Shown here in pieces: positions 34,768 through 43,420 of a stretch of DNA of 64,000 nucleotides; within the stretch, counting starts at the first letter, position 1; each line of letters begins with the position of its first letter. This DNA is from an uncultured Lachnospiraceae bacterium (lineage in GTDB: Bacteria > Bacillota > Clostridia > Lachnospirales > Lachnospiraceae): contig CAMNSD010000002.1 in assembly GCA_946554445.1 (NCBI GenBank), positions 124,001 through 188,000 on the forward strand, given 5' to 3'. Below the pieces are notes generated by a model. That model searched no databases and was not told where the DNA came from. It saw only the letters and a program-made list of their open reading frames with translations. The translations under genes were made by a program, and so were the position numbers.

Positions 34768-36873
34768 ATGTTACAAAAATTACATGCGCTTGATATGGAG
34801 AAGAACTATCAAAAATATTTGAAGGCTGCCATTATCGTGGGAGTCTTATTCAAGTTATGCCTGATGGGATTATTTTCTTCTGATTATCAGAATCTGATGT
34901 TCATTCCTTTTGTGAAGTGCTTCTTAAGCGGGGAAAACCCTTATCAGTTTTATTATGACCATCAATTGTTATCTTCCTTTCCCTATCCGCCGGTCATGTT
35001 GTTTGTGGAGTGTATCGGTGGCGTTTTTATCACACTTTTTGCAGGAATGCCTGTCTTTTGGCAGAATCTGGTCTTTAAACTGCCGATTCTATTGATGGAT
35101 CTGCTGGGATTGTATTATTTGATGCAGATTTTTAAAGATAAAAGAAAATATATTCTGGTACTGTATTTCCTCTCACCGATCATCCTATATGCTTCTTATA
35201 TGCATGGACAGCTGGATATTATTCCGACGATATTTTTAGTAGGAGCGGTCTATTATCTGGCGGAGACGAATATTATGGCGGAGAGGGGTTTTTCCGGCGA
35301 GTGGAAATTTATGGTGTTTCTCGCGCTTGCGCTTGCATCTAAGTTTCACATTGCAGCGGTGCTTCCCTTGTTTTTCCTGTACATATATAAAAGAAAAGGA
35401 TACCGAAAAGCCGTCGTTATGACGGGACTGCCTGTCCTGGCTACGGTGGCCGTTGTACTGCCGTTTTGGGGGAGCGGTTTTGTCAATATGGTGCTGCTTA
35501 ACAAAGAACAGCAGGCCATCGACAGTGTTTATCTTGATTATGGCAACGCGCATCTGCTGCTTTCTGTATTGGTGCTGCTGTTTATTTACTTTCAAGCCTT
35601 TCAGGTCAACCAGATGAACCGGGATTTATTGATCAGTATGACGGGACTGCTCTTCTCAGTCTTTCTTGCGTTTGTGCCTGCTATGCCGGCATGGTTTGTC
35701 TGGATCGTACCGTTTGTCATGATGTATCTGGCGGGGCTTTCTGAGAACCGGGGCAAGATGGTGCTGGTTTACGGTGTGTTTAACCTGTTGTATCTGTTGT
35801 ATTATGTATGTTTTCATAAGACGCAATTTGTGGATTTATATTTTCTTGATAAAGATTTAAACTGCCTGAAACTATCGGATACTGCATTAAAGAATATTGT
35901 ATTTACGCTGATGGTCGGAGTTTTCCTGATTTTGGTAGTCGGCATGTATCTGTATGGTGTCAATAGCAATTCCTATTACCGTAGGCGAAACCGTCCCTTT
36001 ACCATCGGTATTGCGGGGGACAGTGGTGCGGGCAAGAGCAGACTGCTTATCATGTTGAAAGAACTTTTATCTGAGGATCATATCTTGTGTGTGGAAGGGG
36101 ACGGTGACCATAAGTGGGAGCGCGGTAGCGATAATTGGAAAGAGATGACGCATTTGAATCCTCAGGCGAATCATCTCTATCGGCAGGCGGAGGATCTACA
36201 GGTATTGCGCGGGAATAATGCGGTCAGAAGGGCGGATTACGATCATGAAACTGGGACTTTTACCAATAAGAGACGAGTAGCGCCCAAGCCATATATTGTT
36301 ATGTGCGGTCTTCACTCCCTGTATCTGCCACAGATGCGGCAGGCTTTGGATATGAAGATTTTTCTGGATACAGATGAAAATCTCAGATGTTATTGGAAAC
36401 TGGAAAGAGATCGGGGCAGCAGAGGACATGACAGAGCAGCCGTTATGGAGCAGATCGAGGCCCGCCGGGAGGATGCCAAACGCTACATTTATCCGCAGAG
36501 ACAATACGCTGATTTGGTAATCCGTTATTTTGATCCGCTGTTGCCGAAGGAAAATCCACCAGAAGGGTATCAAGCCTCTTTTGGGGTGGAATTTCTGATA
36601 GATATAGAAATTAATGTGGAACCGATGCTGGCAATTTTGCGGGACCAAGGTGTGCCTGGCACACTGACTTATGACGATCTTCTGCACCAGAAGATACTAT
36701 TTAGGAACGAAGACCTGAATGTAAATAGGGAGTTTTGGGAGACTGCAGCTTGCAGCGCAATTCCGCAGATTGAGGATCTGACGGGCGGACATATGGTTTG
36801 GGAAGACGGTGTAAACGGCGTGGTGCAGCTGATGCTCTTGATGGTGATAGGCGAGATCATGAAAAAGGACTAA
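34768..36873 (+). CDS. Fusion of GT87-like membrane glycosyltransferase and uridine-kinase-like P-loop kinase
   Basis: The 701-residue protein has two parts. Residues 1-400 carry about ten to twelve membrane helices, with the NPYQFYY..SSFPYPPVM pattern seen in DUF2029/GT87 polyprenol-dependent glycosyltransferases. Residues 408-701 are a soluble kinase of the uridine kinase/phosphoribulokinase class: Walker A GIAGDSGAGKS with Lys423, then a DGDHKWERGS segment and an RDRGSRGHD lid-like stretch. The fusion links phosphorylation of a small molecule to a membrane transferase. The ribosome binding site is weak (AAAGG, 14 bases away). Neither acceptor nor substrate is recognisable from sequence. 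Confidence 0.78.
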   Translation: MLQKLHALDMEKNYQKYLKAAIIVGVLFKLCLMGLFSSDYQNLMFIPFVKCFLSGENPYQFYYDHQLLSSFPYPPVMLFVECIGGVFITLFAGMPVFWQNLVFKLPILLMDLLGLYYLMQIFKDKRKYILVLYFLSPIILYASYMHGQLDIIPTIFLVGAVYYLAETNIMAERGFSGEWKFMVFLALALASKFHIAAVLPLFFLYIYKRKGYRKAVVMTGLPVLATVAVVLPFWGSGFVNMVLLNKEQQAIDSVYLDYGNAHLLLSVLVLLFIYFQAFQVNQMNRDLLISMTGLLFSVFLAFVPAMPAWFVWIVPFVMMYLAGLSENRGKMVLVYGVFNLLYLLYYVCFHKTQFVDLYFLDKDLNCLKLSDTALKNIVFTLMVGVFLILVVGMYLYGVNSNSYYRRRNRPFTIGIAGDSGAGKSRLLIMLKELLSEDHILCVEGDGDHKWERGSDNWKEMTHLNPQANHLYRQAEDLQVLRGNNAVRRADYDHETGTFTNKRRVAPKPYIVMCGLHSLYLPQMRQALDMKIFLDTDENLRCYWKLERDRGSRGHDRAAVMEQIEARREDAKRYIYPQRQYADLVIRYFDPLLPKENPPEGYQASFGVEFLIDIEINVEPMLAILRDQGVPGTLTYDDLLHQKILFRNEDLNVNREFWETAACSAIPQIEDLTGGHMVWEDGVNGVVQLMLLMVIGEIMKKD

Positions 36874-36882
36874 AGAAGGGAG

Positions 36883-36901
36883 ATACAACAAATTGTTGTA
36901 T
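36883..36901. promoter_or_regulatory. Perfect palindrome between the ribosome binding site and the HAD gene start
   Basis: ATACAACAAATTGTTGTAT has nine-base arms around one base. It separates GAAGGGAG (36875-36882) from the ATG at 36909, which is otherwise too far (26 bases). If the arms pair in mRNA, the Shine-Dalgarno would be brought to a normal distance. Confidence 0.5.
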
Positions 36902-36908
36902 ATCAAAT

Positions 36909-37616
36909 ATGATAAAAGCAGTAATCTTTGATTTGGATGATACTTTATATGATTATAAAACCTTGGACAAAGAAGCCGGGAGCAGAGTGAGAAGTCTTGT
37001 TTGTAAGCGTTTGGAAGTCAGTGAAGAAAGATATGAAAAGGCTTTTATACGTGGACGGCAGGTGACCAAGGAGCGCCTGGATGATACGGGCGCATCGCAC
37101 AACAGAATGTTGTATTTTCAAAAGACGCTGGAATATTTGGATTGTAAACCCCTGCCTTTATGTTTGCAGATGTATGAGACTTACTGGGGCACTTTTCTGA
37201 CAAAGATGAAACTGTATCCGGGAGTCCGAGGGCTTTTGGATAAATTGCATGCGAAGGGCATTAAAGTCGCAATCTGCACGGATCTGACGGCGCATATCCA
37301 GCACCGCAAGTTAGAAACATTGGGACTCGTGGATGATGTTGACTGTCTGGTGACCAGTGAGGAAGCCGGACATGATAAACCGTCGCCGGAGGTTTTTGCG
37401 TTATGTCTGGAGAAACTGGGGATGAAACCGGATGAAGTCTGCTTTGTGGGGGACGATTACAGGCGGGACGTGATGGGGGCAGTGGCGGCAGGGATACCCG
37501 CAGTCTGGTTTCGTCCGGCGAATGAGCCAGGAGATGAGGATAGCAGCGTAGATTATAAGGTGGTAAGGGATTATAGACAGCTGGAAGAACTGTTGATTAC
37601 AGGAGAGAGATTATGA
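36909..37616 (+). CDS. HAD family hydrolase (phosphatase)
   Basis: A 235-residue HAD phosphatase with motif I FDLDDTLYDY (nucleophile Asp8, acid Asp10), motif II near VAICTDLTA, the Lys region around GHDKPSPEVFALCLEKLG, and motif IV VGDDYRRDVMGAVAAG. It likely dephosphorylates an intermediate of the surface-glycan cluster it sits in. Longer in-frame starts lie inside the fused kinase gene, whereas 36909 begins at the domain. Its stop overlaps the next gene by four bases (ATGA). Confidence 0.9.
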   Translation: MIKAVIFDLDDTLYDYKTLDKEAGSRVRSLVCKRLEVSEERYEKAFIRGRQVTKERLDDTGASHNRMLYFQKTLEYLDCKPLPLCLQMYETYWGTFLTKMKLYPGVRGLLDKLHAKGIKVAICTDLTAHIQHRKLETLGLVDDVDCLVTSEEAGHDKPSPEVFALCLEKLGMKPDEVCFVGDDYRRDVMGAVAAGIPAVWFRPANEPGDEDSSVDYKVVRDYRQLEELLITGERL

Positions 37617-38329
37617 GAAGTGGAAAAAGTTTGAAACTTTCAATTGTTGTGCCATGTTATAATGAGGAGGAAAACATTCCGCTTATTTTAGGGCGGTTTC
37701 AGGAAGTAATAGGTCGGGAGGACATAGAAGTCATCCTGGTCAACAACGGTTCCACGGATAACAGCGCGCAGGTGCTGGAAGAATTATTGCCCCAATATCC
37801 GTTTGCAAAGACTACACTGGTGGAGGTAAACCAGGGATATGGTTACGGTATCTTACAGGGACTGCATATGTGTCAGGGTGAGTATATCGGCTGGACACAT
37901 GCGGATATGCAGACGGATCCGGCGGATATTATAAAGGCGCTGGATATTATCGAGGGGGAGAAGGGACTAGTATTTGTCAAAGGCAATCGGAAAGGCCGCC
38001 CATTATTTGACGTGTTTTTCACGGTGGGGATGAGTCTGTTTGAGACTTGTTATCTGCATAAGAAATTATATGATATCAACGCGCAGCCCAATATTTTTCC
38101 AAAAGTATTTTTTGACGGCTGGGAGGAGCCGCCCCATGATTTTTCTCTGGATTTATATGCCTTGTACATGGCGCGCAAAAAGGGACTTAAGGTAGTCCGA
38201 TTCCCGGTGCTTTTTCCGGAAAGGATTCACGGGGAATCCAAGTGGAATACGGGGCTTAAGGCCAAGTGGAAGTTTATTAAACGGACCATTGATTTCAGCG
38301 TAAAGTTAAAGAAGAGCGGAAAGTTATAA
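37613..38329 (+). CDS. Family 2 glycosyltransferase
   Basis: A 238-residue GT2 enzyme without membrane helices: LSIVVPCYNEEENIPLIL (nucleotide-binding start), VNNGSTDNS, QGYGYGILQGL and the HADMQTDP metal-binding block place it near dolichol/polyprenyl-phosphate sugar transferases. It could load a polyprenyl phosphate with sugar for the GT-C-like membrane proteins of this cluster. The ATG overlaps the preceding stop, indicating coupling with the HAD gene. Confidence 0.9.
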   Translation: MRSGKSLKLSIVVPCYNEEENIPLILGRFQEVIGREDIEVILVNNGSTDNSAQVLEELLPQYPFAKTTLVEVNQGYGYGILQGLHMCQGEYIGWTHADMQTDPADIIKALDIIEGEKGLVFVKGNRKGRPLFDVFFTVGMSLFETCYLHKKLYDINAQPNIFPKVFFDGWEEPPHDFSLDLYALYMARKKGLKVVRFPVLFPERIHGESKWNTGLKAKWKFIKRTIDFSVKLKKSGKL

Positions 38330-38411
38330 GGATGGATTTATCTGTCAACAAATTTGGCGAGTAGTAGAGATATCGAAACAGGGAAAGATGCCTGTATAAA
38401 TGGAGGAAGAG

Positions 38412-39005
38412 ATGGAATACATAGCGCACAGGGTAAACACGGTAGAAGAACTTCGCAAACTGCCAGCAGAGTATGGCGTGGAATTGGATTTAAGAGATGA
38501 TTTAAATGGCAGGATCTATATTTCCCATAATCCTTTTGAAGCGGGTGAGGACTTTGAGGATTACTGTAAAGAGTATCATCATGGGACCATGATCTTAAAT
38601 ATCAAGAGTGAGCGGATTGAGCATAAAGTACTTGCGTATATGGAGCAGTATCATATCGAGAAATACTTTTTCCTGGACTCTTCTTTTCCGATGATCAAGC
38701 TGTTGACAGATATGGGAGTAAAGCAAGTGGCGCTCCGCTTCAGCGAATTGGAAGGTCTCGACACCATCCGTAATATGGCGGGCAAAGCCGAATGGGTATG
38801 GGTGGACTGTTTTACGAAAGTGCCCATCGACCAGGAGAGTTTCCAGGAGTTAAAATCACTTGGCTATAAGTTATGTTTTGTATCCCCGGAGTTAGAAGCG
38901 CAGGAGGAAAAGCTGCCTTTATATAAACAGTATCTGAAAGAGCAAGGCATTGTGTTTGATGCAGTTTGTACCAAAAGTTATCATATTAAGGATTGGATGG
39001 AATGA
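38412..39005 (+). CDS. GDPD/PI-PLC-fold phosphodiesterase-like protein
   Basis: A 197-residue protein with the TIM-barrel start of glycerophosphodiester phosphodiesterases: IAHRVNT (first His/Arg pair), YGVELDLRDD (metal-binding Glu/Asp) and ISHNPFE (second His), followed by strand-helix repeats. It is shorter than classical GDPDs and has no signal peptide. GGAGG five bases before the ATG at 38412 decides this start over 38400. In the cluster it might cleave a glycerophosphodiester precursor or bind it; activity is not assured. Confidence 0.72.
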   Translation: MEYIAHRVNTVEELRKLPAEYGVELDLRDDLNGRIYISHNPFEAGEDFEDYCKEYHHGTMILNIKSERIEHKVLAYMEQYHIEKYFFLDSSFPMIKLLTDMGVKQVALRFSELEGLDTIRNMAGKAEWVWVDCFTKVPIDQESFQELKSLGYKLCFVSPELEAQEEKLPLYKQYLKEQGIVFDAVCTKSYHIKDWME

Positions 39006-40618
39006 TGAGAACGAAAATACGGGAAAGAGCCGGTATGGCGGCAGCGATAGCGGGCACGCTTCTTGTGGGCATACTTTTATTTTACAGGCATTGGCAGTTT
39101 GAATTGCCATTATATCCGAATGTGGATGAAATGTTATCACTGCAGAATATTTATGACCTGTTAGGCCAGCATCTTTATACAGGAGATATTTATGTGCTGG
39201 ACTTTTTCCGTTACCCGCATTTGACGTTCTATTATGCGGCGGTGGGAGCCAGGATTTTAGGCAAATTCTTATCTGGGGTGGACACGGTGGTGCTTCTGCG
39301 CTACGTTGTCTGCGGCACGGCGCTTTTGTCGAATATCTGTATTTATTTCACCGTTAAGATTATGACGGGAGACCGCAGGTGGGGTTACATGGGATTCCTG
39401 CTGTCTGTTTTTTCTCTGTACGGTTATGCTTATCTGTATTATACGGGACCAGATACGCTTTTGTATGCAGTGGCAAATGTGCTGCTGTTACTCGGTTGCG
39501 TTATTTATCAGGATCAGAATGAGGAGCGGGTGGTATATCTGTGGTATCCGCTGATGGCAATCTGTATTGGGTTGGCGATGGCGGCCAAGTACCATGGGAT
39601 CGTGTTTGGCATTTTTTGGCTGGCATTACATATTCGGAAAAAGTATTGGAAGAGCCATCGTAATAATTATTTGTTCTTTATGGACTGTATTGTGCTGGCG
39701 TTGGTGTTCTGCCTGTGCAATTATTCTCTGTTCTTTCATTTCAAAACATTCATCGGGGACAACCTCTATAATCTAAACCACTATGCCTGGGGACATCCGG
39801 GAATTGAACATAATCTGCCGTTTCTGGGGTATCTGGAAGCCTTTGGATTTACAAATTATGGCGTGGTGGGCGGAATACTGTTGTTTATTGGAATCGCATA
39901 TCTGATTCGCCAAAAAGACTGGGGGCAGCTAGTGGTATTTTTATTGATGCCGGTCTGTATCCTGTTCCTTTTATCAAAGTATCAGATTGTGCTGGGCAGG
40001 AATATGTCTTTGGTACTTCCGTTTGCCTTTCTTTTTATGACTTATGGGTTGATGGAAGTGGAGAGAGTTTTAGACGCGCGTCTTTTCCAAGGGAAAAGGA
40101 TGAAGAACAAATTTACGGCAGCAGGTATTGTAATGAGTGCAGTGGCGCTGATGGTTCTATGCAATGCGGCAGTCGTGTGCAACAATTACCGTTATGATTT
40201 AACTTATACCCAGGCAGCGGCAGGTATTGCAGACCTGATCCCGGAAGGAGCCAAGGTCTACTGTACTTCTTATATGCCAGTGATGGATGCAGACAAATAT
40301 GAGATAATTGATATCGGGGAGGATATCTCATTGCTCCCGGATCGGCTTGCACCGGGGGAGTATTATATTGATGTGCAATATGCCACAGGCTATTTTGCCC
40401 AACGGAAAGATTATCTTGTCTGTCGGGGAAAGGCTATGTATCCGGACAAAAAAGCGTCATATGAAGAAAAAATAAGCGGATATGCGGTAGCAAAAAACTA
40501 TCCGGGCATTTCCTACGGCGGAGAGTGGAAATATCGGATTGGGTATTTGGATATGTTTCGGTACTCGCCGGGAAAATATTATGTAGGGCCCAGTATTATT
40601 GTTTATGCGGGAGAGTAG
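39002..40618 (+). CDS. GT-C-fold membrane glycosyltransferase (ArnT/PMT-like)
   Basis: The 538-residue protein has about twelve helices, an early extracytoplasmic loop with acidic residues (LYPNVDEMLSLQNI, matching the catalytic Asp/Glu loop of GT-C enzymes) and a periplasm-like C-terminal domain from ~residue 400. This is the layout of RgtA/ArnT/PMT-type polyprenyl-phosphate-sugar transferases. The ATG at 39002 overlaps the stop of the previous gene (ATGA) and has AAGGA nine bases upstream. It is the last gene of the cluster and could attach the finished headgroup outside the cell. Confidence 0.8.
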   Translation: MMRTKIRERAGMAAAIAGTLLVGILLFYRHWQFELPLYPNVDEMLSLQNIYDLLGQHLYTGDIYVLDFFRYPHLTFYYAAVGARILGKFLSGVDTVVLLRYVVCGTALLSNICIYFTVKIMTGDRRWGYMGFLLSVFSLYGYAYLYYTGPDTLLYAVANVLLLLGCVIYQDQNEERVVYLWYPLMAICIGLAMAAKYHGIVFGIFWLALHIRKKYWKSHRNNYLFFMDCIVLALVFCLCNYSLFFHFKTFIGDNLYNLNHYAWGHPGIEHNLPFLGYLEAFGFTNYGVVGGILLFIGIAYLIRQKDWGQLVVFLLMPVCILFLLSKYQIVLGRNMSLVLPFAFLFMTYGLMEVERVLDARLFQGKRMKNKFTAAGIVMSAVALMVLCNAAVVCNNYRYDLTYTQAAAGIADLIPEGAKVYCTSYMPVMDADKYEIIDIGEDISLLPDRLAPGEYYIDVQYATGYFAQRKDYLVCRGKAMYPDKKASYEEKISGYAVAKNYPGISYGGEWKYRIGYLDMFRYSPGKYYVGPSIIVYAGE

Positions 40619-40799
40619 CTTGAGAACAGTAGGGATAGTAGATAGATTGTGAAAGCTTTTGGATTAAGGAAAGTGTAAAAGTATAGAAAGCGGTATATGC
40701 CATTTTAGAGATTGTATAAAAATTCCACTTACTTAAATTTTGAGACAATGATAGAATGATAAGGGAAAAGGGATTGTTTGGAGTGGGTGGAAGATCGCT

Positions 40800-41015
40800 A
40801 TGCGTTGGATACCTTTGCAGGATATAAATACCAGAGAATGGAAATTGTGTATTCTTTATGACGACTGTATGTCGTATGACGTAACAAATATTGAATCAGA
40901 ACATGTGGAGAGAATCCTTTCTTATGCGGCGTATATGAATGATGGAATCACAGAGGGTATTGATTCTGTTACGCTTGCACGGTTGACAGAATTAAAAAAT
41001 AAATATGAACAATAG
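40800..41015 (+). CDS. Small hypothetical protein
   Basis: A 71-residue acidic protein (REWKLCILYDDCMSYDVTNI, then ERILSYAAYMNDGIT) without known domain. A GGAAG site lies before the ATG. It stands between the surface-glycan cluster and a convergent membrane protein gene. The 40619-40799 gap before it contains AT-rich promoter-like sequence but no clear element. Confidence 0.5.
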   Translation: MRWIPLQDINTREWKLCILYDDCMSYDVTNIESEHVERILSYAAYMNDGITEGIDSVTLARLTELKNKYEQ

Positions 41016-41031
41016 ACATGATATAAAAATG

Positions 41032-41733
41032 TCATGTCAGAAATTCTTTTAATAAAAGTTCCAGTTCCTCGGCTTCCGATGGGGTAAAAGCCGGGGAATT
41101 TTGCGTTTGTTTTTCCTTGTTTTCTGAGAGAATCGCATCGGGCAGTTTCATAGATTCTTTTTCCCCCATAGATTTTTCAGAAGTGTCAGGCTGAATCATA
41201 CGCATATCCAATTGTGTCTGTTCTAGGCGGCTTGCCAGATGATTTTCCAGATAATCGATTAAGTTTGTCCGCAGGATCTTTATTTTCCCGGGAATATCCA
41301 CCAGAGAAGATATCGCAAAGTAACAATATAATCCCAGGAAGCTGATCAGGTAAAAAGGCGCAATCTGAAAAAAGTCCTCGTCATGAATAATACCCTGGCA
41401 GGCGCCGATACCCGCCACGAGTACGGCCAGAAGCGTGAGCTGCCCGGATACATGTTTTAAGAAAGATAAAGGCAGCCGGCCCACGCTGATCTGGTTAATA
41501 AACTTGTCCACAAAAACGGATACGTTTGGAACGGTCTCATGAAGCTGGCGGCAGCTTGTAAATTTCAATTTAAGTTTTTGCAAAGATCTGTTTGTCGTGG
41601 CTGACATATTTTCCGTCTCCCAGATCAGCTTATGGTATATCACTCCCATCACAATCTGGCATATGATACTAAGTAAGAGCAGGATTAGGATTGTGACCAT
41701 GTAATTTTTGTGTCGGAAAAAGAGTGCAAACAT
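41032..41733 (-). CDS. Membrane protein of unknown function
   Basis: The 233-residue protein has an N-terminal helix (residues ~11-35), a cytoplasmic-like segment, two closely spaced helices (LTLLAVLVAGIGACQG and FYLISFLGLYCYFAIS), and a hydrophilic Glu/Ser/Gln-rich C-terminal tail ending in EAEELELLLKEFLT. The ATG at 41733 is chosen over a TTG at 41742, which lies only two bases from AGAGG. I recognise no family; the helix arrangement faintly resembles MotA/ExbB-type proteins, but no signature supports that. Confidence 0.6.
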   Translation of the reverse strand: MFALFFRHKNYMVTILILLLLSIICQIVMGVIYHKLIWETENMSATTNRSLQKLKLKFTSCRQLHETVPNVSVFVDKFINQISVGRLPLSFLKHVSGQLTLLAVLVAGIGACQGIIHDEDFFQIAPFYLISFLGLYCYFAISSLVDIPGKIKILRTNLIDYLENHLASRLEQTQLDMRMIQPDTSEKSMGEKESMKLPDAILSENKEKQTQNSPAFTPSEAEELELLLKEFLT

Positions 41734-41979
41734 ATCGGACAATACCTCTCATCATCATAAAAATATAGTGCATACTTATATTATATTGGAATATACGCAG
41801 GGAAAAAGACATAAGGCATCGACAGATTTCATGCTGTTTTGACGTTTGTGGGAATAAGTTTTGAAAAAGGCATAGACAAGAGTACTGGAAAGTCATAAAA
41901 AACTGTGGTATAGTAAAAACGTTAGGGAAACAGGAATTTATCCAGAAAATTTGGAGAGCATGAATAGGAGGGAGCAGAT

Positions 41980-42222
41980 ATGATTTATCGACCAAAGGGA
42001 GTCTGTTCTAACGCGATAGATATACAGGTAGAAGACGGCGTGATCAAGTCTGTCGAATTTACGGGAGGATGTAACGGAAACACGCAGGGTATTTCACGTT
42101 TGGTTGCCGGGATGAAGGTGGAAGACGCAATTGGCAGACTGAAAGGTATCAAGTGTGGATTTAAGAGTACTTCCTGCCCGGATCAGCTGGCCTGCGCGTT
42201 ACAGGAAATCATAGGTGACTAG
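41980..42222 (+). CDS. TIGR03905 family TSCPD domain protein
   Basis: An 80-residue protein whose ending STSCPDQLACAL is the TSCPD motif, preceded by the FTGGCNGNTQGISRLVAGM block typical of TIGR03905. The same domain occurs at the C-terminus of B12-dependent ribonucleotide reductases; the free-standing form is common in Clostridia, with metal or nucleotide binding suspected but unproven. AGGAGGG precedes the ATG. It lies 14 bases before murG. Confidence 0.92.
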   Translation: MIYRPKGVCSNAIDIQVEDGVIKSVEFTGGCNGNTQGISRLVAGMKVEDAIGRLKGIKCGFKSTSCPDQLACALQEIIGD

Positions 42223-42236
42223 GAGGGTTCTTTCTT

Positions 42237-43313
42237 ATGGGCAGTAAGAAGATTGTACTTACCGGCGGCGGTACTGCCGGACATGTAACCCCGAATATGG
42301 CGTTGATACCCAGACTCAAGGAATTGGATTACGAGATAGTATATATAGGATCGTACGATGGGATTGAGAAAAAACTGATCGAGGATTTTGATATCCCTTA
42401 TTATGGAATTGCAACCGGCAAGTTCAGAAGATATTTTGATCCTAAGAATTTTTCAGATCCCTTTCGGGTGATCAAGGGAATGGGTGAAGCAAGAAAATAT
42501 TTAAAAGAGATCAAACCGGATGTGCTTTTTTCCAAGGGCGGTTTTGTCAGTGTACCTGTGGTACGGGCGGCAAATACTCTGGGGATTCCCTGTATTATTC
42601 ATGAGTCGGATATGACGCCGGGGCTGGCCAATAAGCTGTGTATCCCGGTAGCCAAGAAGGTGTGTTGTAACTTCCCGGAGACATTTAAACTCCTGCCGGC
42701 GACTAAGGCAGTGCTGACAGGTTCCCCGATTCGAAAGGAACTGACCACAGGAAGTAAAGAAGCCGCATATGAACTGTGTGGATTTGATGCATCAAAACCG
42801 GTTATTATGGTGGTGGGCGGAAGCCTCGGTTCCGCCGCGATCAATCAGGCGGTCCGGGATGTGCTGCCGGAACTGTTGAAGGATTTTCAGGTAGTGCATC
42901 TATGTGGGAAAGAAAAGGTAGATAATCTGCTTCTCACTACGCCGGGGTATAAACAGTTTGAATATGTGAAGTCAGAGATGAAGGACATTTTCGCCATGGC
43001 GGATATAGTGATTTCCCGTGCCGGAGCTAATGCGATTAGTGAGATCTTGGCGCTCAAGAAACCAAATATCCTGATTCCACTTTCGGCGGGCAGCAGCAGG
43101 GGTGATCAGATCCAAAATGCCAATTCCTTTGAGTCCCAGGGATTCAGTATCGTGATTGATGAGGACGACCTGACAAACAAACTATTTCTTGAGAAGATAC
43201 AGGAATTGTACTTTAACAGGTTTACCTATATTGACGCCATGAGTAAGAGCAGTCAGAGGGATGCTATCGGAACGATCATCGGGCTGATTGAAGATGAAGT
43301 AAACGCAAAATAA
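42237..43313 (+). CDS. murG: UDP-GlcNAc:lipid I N-acetylglucosaminyltransferase
   Basis: A 358-residue GT28 enzyme that converts lipid I to lipid II on the inner face of the membrane in peptidoglycan synthesis. It shows the N-terminal glycine-rich loop LTGGGTAGHVTPNMAL, the HESDMTPGLANKL segment, the VVGGSLGSAAIN loop of the second Rossmann domain, and SRAGANAISEIL for UDP-GlcNAc binding. AGGAGGG is eight bases before the ATG. It is outside a dcw cluster, as in many Lachnospiraceae where a second MurG-like copy exists elsewhere. Confidence 0.94.
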   Translation: MGSKKIVLTGGGTAGHVTPNMALIPRLKELDYEIVYIGSYDGIEKKLIEDFDIPYYGIATGKFRRYFDPKNFSDPFRVIKGMGEARKYLKEIKPDVLFSKGGFVSVPVVRAANTLGIPCIIHESDMTPGLANKLCIPVAKKVCCNFPETFKLLPATKAVLTGSPIRKELTTGSKEAAYELCGFDASKPVIMVVGGSLGSAAINQAVRDVLPELLKDFQVVHLCGKEKVDNLLLTTPGYKQFEYVKSEMKDIFAMADIVISRAGANAISEILALKKPNILIPLSAGSSRGDQIQNANSFESQGFSIVIDEDDLTNKLFLEKIQELYFNRFTYIDAMSKSSQRDAIGTIIGLIEDEVNAK

Positions 43314-43320
43314 AGTTTGA

Positions 43321-43344
43321 AAGCCAGGCTGCGGCCTGGCTTTT
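43321..43344 (+). terminator. Terminator after murG
   Basis: AAGCCAGGC (43321-43329) pairs with GCCTGGCTT (43334-43342) over a four-base loop, followed by TT, five bases after the murG stop. Confidence 0.75.
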
Positions 43345-43420
43345 GACATAAGACAAAATACGGGATTAATATGTATGTTAAGGCCTGTCAAGTTCAGACA
43401 TAAATATATGGAAGGGGGAT

